From Mycobacterium xenopi (lineage in GTDB: Bacteria; Actinomycetota; Actinomycetes; Mycobacteriales; Mycobacteriaceae), in assembly GCF_009936235.1 (NCBI RefSeq), contig NZ_AP022314.1, positions 1,054,001 to 1,118,000 of the forward strand: a stretch of 64,000 nucleotides of DNA, written 5' to 3'. Of this stretch, positions 60,564 through 64,000 are shown piece by piece. The notes under the pieces are model-generated. The model ran no database searches. It was given only the letters and a program-made list of their open reading frames with translations, and was not told the origin of the DNA. The translations under genes and the position numbers were made by a program. Numbering within the stretch: the first letter of the stretch is position 1; every line of letters starts with the position of its first letter.

Positions 60564-61362
60564 CCAGCCTGTGCTTCTTTGCGAGGACCGCGACGGCGTG
60601 AGGACGCTGACGCTGAACCGTCCGCACCGCAAAAACGCGATCAACCCGGACTTGTGGATCGCGTTACGCGATGCGCTGCGGGTTGTCGCCGACGACCGCG
60701 ATGTGCGGGCGCTGGTAATCACCGGAGCGGGTGGGGCGTTCTGCTCCGGCGCCGACATCGCCGCTCCTGACGACACCCATCCGGCGTACAAGCTGCGCCG
60801 GCTCACCGACGTGGCGTTGGCCCTGCACGAACTGCCGGTGCCGACCATCGCGAAGGTGACCGGGGTCGCCGTCGGTGCCGGGTGGAATCTCGCACTCGGT
60901 TGTGACTTGGTGGTGGCGACGCCGGAATCCACGTTCTCCCAGATCTTTTCCAAGCGAGGCTTGTCTTTGGATCTCGGCGGGTCGTGGCTGTTGCCGAAGC
61001 TGGTCGGCTTGCAACAGGCGAAGCGGCTTACGCTACTGGCCGAAACTATTGACGCAGAGGAGGCTCAAGCCCTGAACCTGGTGACCTGGGTGGTGTCCAG
61101 CGCGGAGATCGATGAGTTCGTCACCGAGCTCGCCGGCCGGTTGGCGGGCGGCCCGGTGATCGCTCTTGCCCAAAGCAAGGCGTTGCTGAATGAAGGCGCG
61201 GATCGGACATTGCGCGAGGCGTTGGCCAACGAAGCCCGTGCCCAGGTGGTGAACTTCGCGACGGCCGACGCGGCGGAGGCTTACGCGGCGTTCGCCGAGA
61301 AGCGTGAGCCGTCGTTCACAGGTCGATGGGCGGTGCCCAGATCGGAGCGAAACGATGCGTGA
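60553..61362 (+). CDS. Enoyl-CoA hydratase/isomerase (EchA type)
   Basis: 269 residues from ATG 60553 (MRDDQPVLLCEDRDGVRTLT). Crotonase motifs: LNRPHRKNAINPDLW near 22, oxyanion hole AFCSGADIA near 62, VGAGWNLALGCDLVVA near 105. One catalytic Glu position appears to be Asp or missing (LSLDLGGSWLLPKLVG where the usual has E), so isomerase or other crotonase chemistry is possible, as in mycobacterial degradative EchA proteins. It overlaps the thiolase gene by eight bases. Confidence 0.9.
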   Translation: MRDDQPVLLCEDRDGVRTLTLNRPHRKNAINPDLWIALRDALRVVADDRDVRALVITGAGGAFCSGADIAAPDDTHPAYKLRRLTDVALALHELPVPTIAKVTGVAVGAGWNLALGCDLVVATPESTFSQIFSKRGLSLDLGGSWLLPKLVGLQQAKRLTLLAETIDAEEAQALNLVTWVVSSAEIDEFVTELAGRLAGGPVIALAQSKALLNEGADRTLREALANEARAQVVNFATADAAEAYAAFAEKREPSFTGRWAVPRSERNDA

Positions 61363-62500
61363 AGCGGTGATCGTGGAGGCGGTGCGCACGCCGGTCGGCA
61401 AGCGAAACGGGGCGCTGTCGACCATGCACGCCGCCGACTTGTCGGCCGCGGTGCTCAAGGAGTTGGTCGACCGCGCCGATATAGATCCGCAGCTCGTCGA
61501 CGACGTGATCTGGGGATGCGTGTCCCAGGTCGGCGACCAGTCCAGCAACATCGGCCGCTACGCGGTGCTGGCGGCCGGATGGCCCGAGACGATCCCCGGC
61601 ACCACCGTCAACCGGGCGTGCGGTTCCAGCCAGCAGGCCCTCGACTTTGCGGTGCACGCGGTGATGTCGGGGCAACAGGATGTCGTCGTAGCGGGCGGGG
61701 TGGAGGTGATGAGCCGGGTGCCGCTCGGTGCCGCCCGGGCCACCGGCATGCCCTACGGCCCCAAAGTCCTTGAGCGCTATCACGATTTTTCGTTCAACCA
61801 GGGTCTCTCCGCCGAGATGATTGCCAAGAAATGGGGGTTTTCCCGCACCCAGCTCGACGAGTACTCGGTCCAGTCACACGAGCGGGCTGCCGCCGCGCAG
61901 GACAGCGGCGCGTTCGACGCCCAAATCGTCCCGGTGTGGGTCGAGAAGGAGCCGGTCACCGCCGACGAGGGCGTGCGACGCGGCACCTCGGTCGAAAAAC
62001 TCGCCGCCCTGAAACCGGCTTTCGTCGACGACGGCGTGATCCATGCGGGTAACTCTTCGCAGATTTCCGACGGGGCCGCGGCGCTGCTGGTCACGACGCC
62101 TGCTATCGCGCTCGACCTCGGTCTGACGCCGATCGTGCGCTACCGCGCGGGCGCGGTCACCGGTGCCGATCCGGTGCTCATGCTCACCGGCCCGATTCCG
62201 GCCACCGAGAGGGTGCTGCGCAAGGCCGGAGTCTCGCTGTCCGACGTGGGTGTGTTCGAGGTGAACGAGGCGTTTGCACCGGTGCCGCTGGCGTGGCTGG
62301 CCGAAACCGGCGCCGATCCGGACCGGCTCAATCCGCTGGGCGGCGCGATCGCGCTGGGCCACCCGCTCGGCGCGTCCGGCGCGGTGTTGATGACACGCAT
62401 GGTTCATCACATGCGCGACAATGGGATTCGCTACGGCTTGCAAACCATGTGTGAAGGCGGCGGCACCGCCAACGCCACCCTGGTGGAACTTGTGGCCTGA
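61355..62500 (+). CDS. Thiolase (acetyl-CoA acetyltransferase type, FadA)
   Basis: 381 residues from ATG 61355. Catalytic residues are all present: C89 in NRACGSSQQ, H336 in ALGHPLGASG and C366 in MCEGGGTANA. It cleaves 3-ketoacyl-CoA with free CoA, releasing acetyl- or propionyl-CoA. As sixth gene of the operon it completes the beta-oxidation set (dehydrogenase, hydratase, SDR, thiolase). Confidence 0.94.
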   Translation: MREAVIVEAVRTPVGKRNGALSTMHAADLSAAVLKELVDRADIDPQLVDDVIWGCVSQVGDQSSNIGRYAVLAAGWPETIPGTTVNRACGSSQQALDFAVHAVMSGQQDVVVAGGVEVMSRVPLGAARATGMPYGPKVLERYHDFSFNQGLSAEMIAKKWGFSRTQLDEYSVQSHERAAAAQDSGAFDAQIVPVWVEKEPVTADEGVRRGTSVEKLAALKPAFVDDGVIHAGNSSQISDGAAALLVTTPAIALDLGLTPIVRYRAGAVTGADPVLMLTGPIPATERVLRKAGVSLSDVGVFEVNEAFAPVPLAWLAETGADPDRLNPLGGAIALGHPLGASGAVLMTRMVHHMRDNGIRYGLQTMCEGGGTANATLVELVA

Positions 62501-62501
62501 C

Positions 62502-63650
62502 ATGCGTCGAGAACTGTTCACCGACGACCACGAGGCGTTTCGGCAGCTGGCCCGGGATTTCATCGAAAAAGAGATCGAACCGCACTACGCCGAGTGGGAG
62601 AAGGCCGGCCGGATGCCGCGCGAGATCTTCGAAAAGCTCGGATCGCTGGGGATGTTGGGCATGGCGATCCCGGAGGAATACGGCGGGGCAGGCCTTCCCG
62701 ACTACCGCTACAACGTCGTCCTGCAGGAGGAAGCCGCTCGCGCTTTGGTGACGACGGGAACCGTGCGGACCCAACTCGAGGTGATCCTGCCCTACTTCCT
62801 GCACTACGCGAACGCCGAACAACGACAACGTTGGTTTCCCGGGCTCGCCGCCGGCACCCTACTGACGGCTATTGCCATGACCGAGCCCGGCACCGGCTCG
62901 GATCTTGCGGGCATCCGCACCACCGCGGTGCGAGACGGCGACGAGTATGTGGTCAACGGCGCCAAGACGTTCATCACCGGAGGTTTGCTGGCCGACCTCG
63001 TCATTGTGGTGGCGCGCACGTCGACAGATCCGGATGACCGTCGACGCGGGCTGACGCTGCTGGTGGTGGAAGACGGCATGCCGGGCTTCGTCAAGGGCCG
63101 CGCACTGGACAAAATGGGCTGCAAGGTGCAAGACACCGCCGAGCTGTCTTTCACCGACGTGCGGGTACCGGTTGCCAACCGGCTCGGCGATGAGGGAAGG
63201 GCCTTCGAGTACCTCGGCCATAACCTGCCGCAGGAGCGGATGACGGTCGCCGTCGGCTCAGTGGCGCAGGCTCGCGCGGCCGTCGCCGCAACCATCGATT
63301 ACGTCAAGCAGCGCAAGGCATTTGGCACACCGGTGGCGTCGTTTCAAAACACGAAGTTCGAGCTGGCCGCCATGGCTGCCGAGATCGAGGCCGCCCAGAC
63401 CATGGTCGATCGTGCGGTGATGGAACTGGTGGCCGGCGAGCTGTCCGGCTCGGATGCGGCAAAGGTGAAGCTGTTCTGCACCGAGATGCAAGGACGGGTC
63501 GTCGACCGGTGTCTGCAGCTGTTCGGCGGCTACGGCTACATGATGGAGTACCCGATCGCCCGGCTGTACACCGATGCTCGAGTGGCTCGCATCTATGCCG
63601 GGACGAGCGAAGTGATGAAAGTGATCATCGCCAAGTCGCTCGGTTTGTGA
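62502..63650 (+). CDS. Acyl-CoA dehydrogenase (FadE)
   Basis: 382 residues from ATG 62502, one base after the thiolase stop. Normal FadE layout: N-terminal helices (FTDDHEAFRQLARDFIEKEI), TAIAMTEPGTGSDLAGIRTT near 120, FITGGLLADLVIVVART, and the end GYGYMMEYPIARLYTDARVA with IYAGTSEVMKVIIAKSLGL. The GTSEVMK segment holds the acidic residue used as catalytic base in medium- and long-chain enzymes or its neighbour. It closes the operon; no clear terminator hairpin with T-run was seen after it. Confidence 0.93.
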   Translation: MRRELFTDDHEAFRQLARDFIEKEIEPHYAEWEKAGRMPREIFEKLGSLGMLGMAIPEEYGGAGLPDYRYNVVLQEEAARALVTTGTVRTQLEVILPYFLHYANAEQRQRWFPGLAAGTLLTAIAMTEPGTGSDLAGIRTTAVRDGDEYVVNGAKTFITGGLLADLVIVVARTSTDPDDRRRGLTLLVVEDGMPGFVKGRALDKMGCKVQDTAELSFTDVRVPVANRLGDEGRAFEYLGHNLPQERMTVAVGSVAQARAAVAATIDYVKQRKAFGTPVASFQNTKFELAAMAAEIEAAQTMVDRAVMELVAGELSGSDAAKVKLFCTEMQGRVVDRCLQLFGGYGYMMEYPIARLYTDARVARIYAGTSEVMKVIIAKSLGL

Positions 63651-63696
63651 GCGTCGTCAAAAAATTGGTCGCCTGAGACCCTTGTCACAGCGCGGC

Positions 63697-63730
63697 CAAC
63701 CAACCTACTGTGTGTTTACTAGGTTGGTTG
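63697..63730. promoter_or_regulatory. CAACCAACCTA inverted repeat upstream of the tetR gene at 63746
   Basis: CAACCAACCTA at 63697-63707 and TAGGTTGGTTG at 63720-63730 form a perfect 11-bp inverted repeat with a 12-base spacer. It sits 15 bases before the start of the TetR gene, so it is most likely its own operator. The sequence differs from the other two operator types in this window. Confidence 0.75.
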
Positions 63731-63745
63731 TGGCAAAGGAGTTCG

Positions 63746-64000
63746 GTGACGCGGCCGTACGCCACGCTGCTGGCGAAAGGTGAGGACCGCAAACAGCGGA
63801 TTCTCGAGGTTGCCCAGCGGCTGCTGACCCGCAATGGCTGGCGTAACACGACTTTGGCTCAGATTGCCCGGGAGGCTGGGGTCAGCCCCGCCGGTCTGCT
63901 GCACCACTTTCAATCCAAAGAGCAGCTGCTTCACGCGGTGCTCGACGTGCGCGACGCCGACGACGACGCTCACGCGGACCGAGCCGGCGATCTCATCGCG
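63746..64000 (+). CDS. TetR-family regulator, N-terminal part (runs off the window)
   Basis: 85 codons from GTG 63746 behind AAGGA. It contains a TetR helix-turn-helix at about residues 14-58: RILEVAQRLLTRNGWRNTTL, then AREAGVSPAGLLHHFQSKEQ. The ligand domain lies beyond the window. Its start is next to a strong inverted repeat, and it follows the acyl-CoA catabolic operon in the same direction, so it may regulate that operon or the genes further on. Confidence 0.88.
   Translation, partial: MTRPYATLLAKGEDRKQRILEVAQRLLTRNGWRNTTLAQIAREAGVSPAGLLHHFQSKEQLLHAVLDVRDADDDAHADRAGDLIA

Noticed and set aside
59604..60953. Minus-strand 449-codon frame over the CoA-transferase and hydratase
   Set aside because: Covers two genes antisense and shows no domain or ribosome-binding site.

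Overview
The window is high-GC actinobacterial DNA and almost certainly comes from a slow-growing Mycobacterium. The markers are a PstS3/PstC2/PstA1-type phosphate transporter, a full yrbE/mce operon with Mce-associated proteins, two DUF732 secreted proteins, a mycofactocin-type SDR, and a three-copy 53-bp intercistronic repeat with the sequence signature of mycobacterial interspersed repetitive units (MIRU). I cannot name the species. The window is rich in insertion-sequence material and single-base frameshifts, which means either real gene decay or residual indel errors in the assembly.

Layout. 1-4168 (minus): pstS-pstC-pstA, with pstS split by a 1,693-bp IS1380-like element that left a 5-bp target duplication. 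4392-15381 (plus): a TetR-controlled catabolic cluster (SDR, TetR, 3Fe-4S ferredoxin, P450, amidohydrolase, a catalytic and a metal-ligand-less M24 protein flanking the MIRU repeat, enoyl-CoA hydratase homologue, fused double CoA-transferase, SDR). 15547-16810: degraded transposase and repeat debris. 17453-25417: yrbEA, yrbEB and mceA-F, followed to about 30.9 kb by Mce-associated, secreted and calcium-binding-repeat proteins. 30957-31593: IS256-type remnant. 31872-37635: a membrane-rich module (phytoene-desaturase-like flavoprotein, three multi-span proteins, NorE/NorF-like oxidase accessory subunits). 37636-38928: debris. 38929-46147: a double-domain Lrp regulator divergent from a carotenoid-cleavage oxygenase, SCP2 protein, Baeyer-Villiger-type monooxygenase, acyl-CoA ligase and a wrecked aldehyde dehydrogenase. 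46148-46839: IS1380-type remnant and an 80-bp inverted-repeat element. 46840-63650: a large degradative region made of a mycofactocin-type SDR, P450 and TetR, then two divergent operons around a promoter at 55.8-56.05 kb. The left operon has a carboxymuconolactone-decarboxylase-like protein, a Rieske oxygenase, an amidohydrolase, a SnoaL-like protein and a paired acyl-CoA dehydrogenase. The right operon has an amidohydrolase, two FadE, SDR, CoA-transferase, enoyl-CoA hydratase and thiolase. 63746-64000: start of another TetR gene.

How the parts work together. Three sets of catabolic genes appear to feed CoA-dependent breakdown, and each has oxygenases that open or functionalise a substrate. 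The most useful regulatory signals are palindromes. A TTGA-type palindrome is repeated exactly, at identical spacing, in front of the SDR at 4440 and the TetR at 5307. A GAGAAT-N3-ATTCTC palindrome recurs in front of the P450 at 48.9 kb, the TetR at 49.8 kb and the Rieske operon at 55.8 kb, which suggests one TetR regulon across about 9 to 15 kb. All functional calls rest on motifs and family recall read by eye; no database search was possible.
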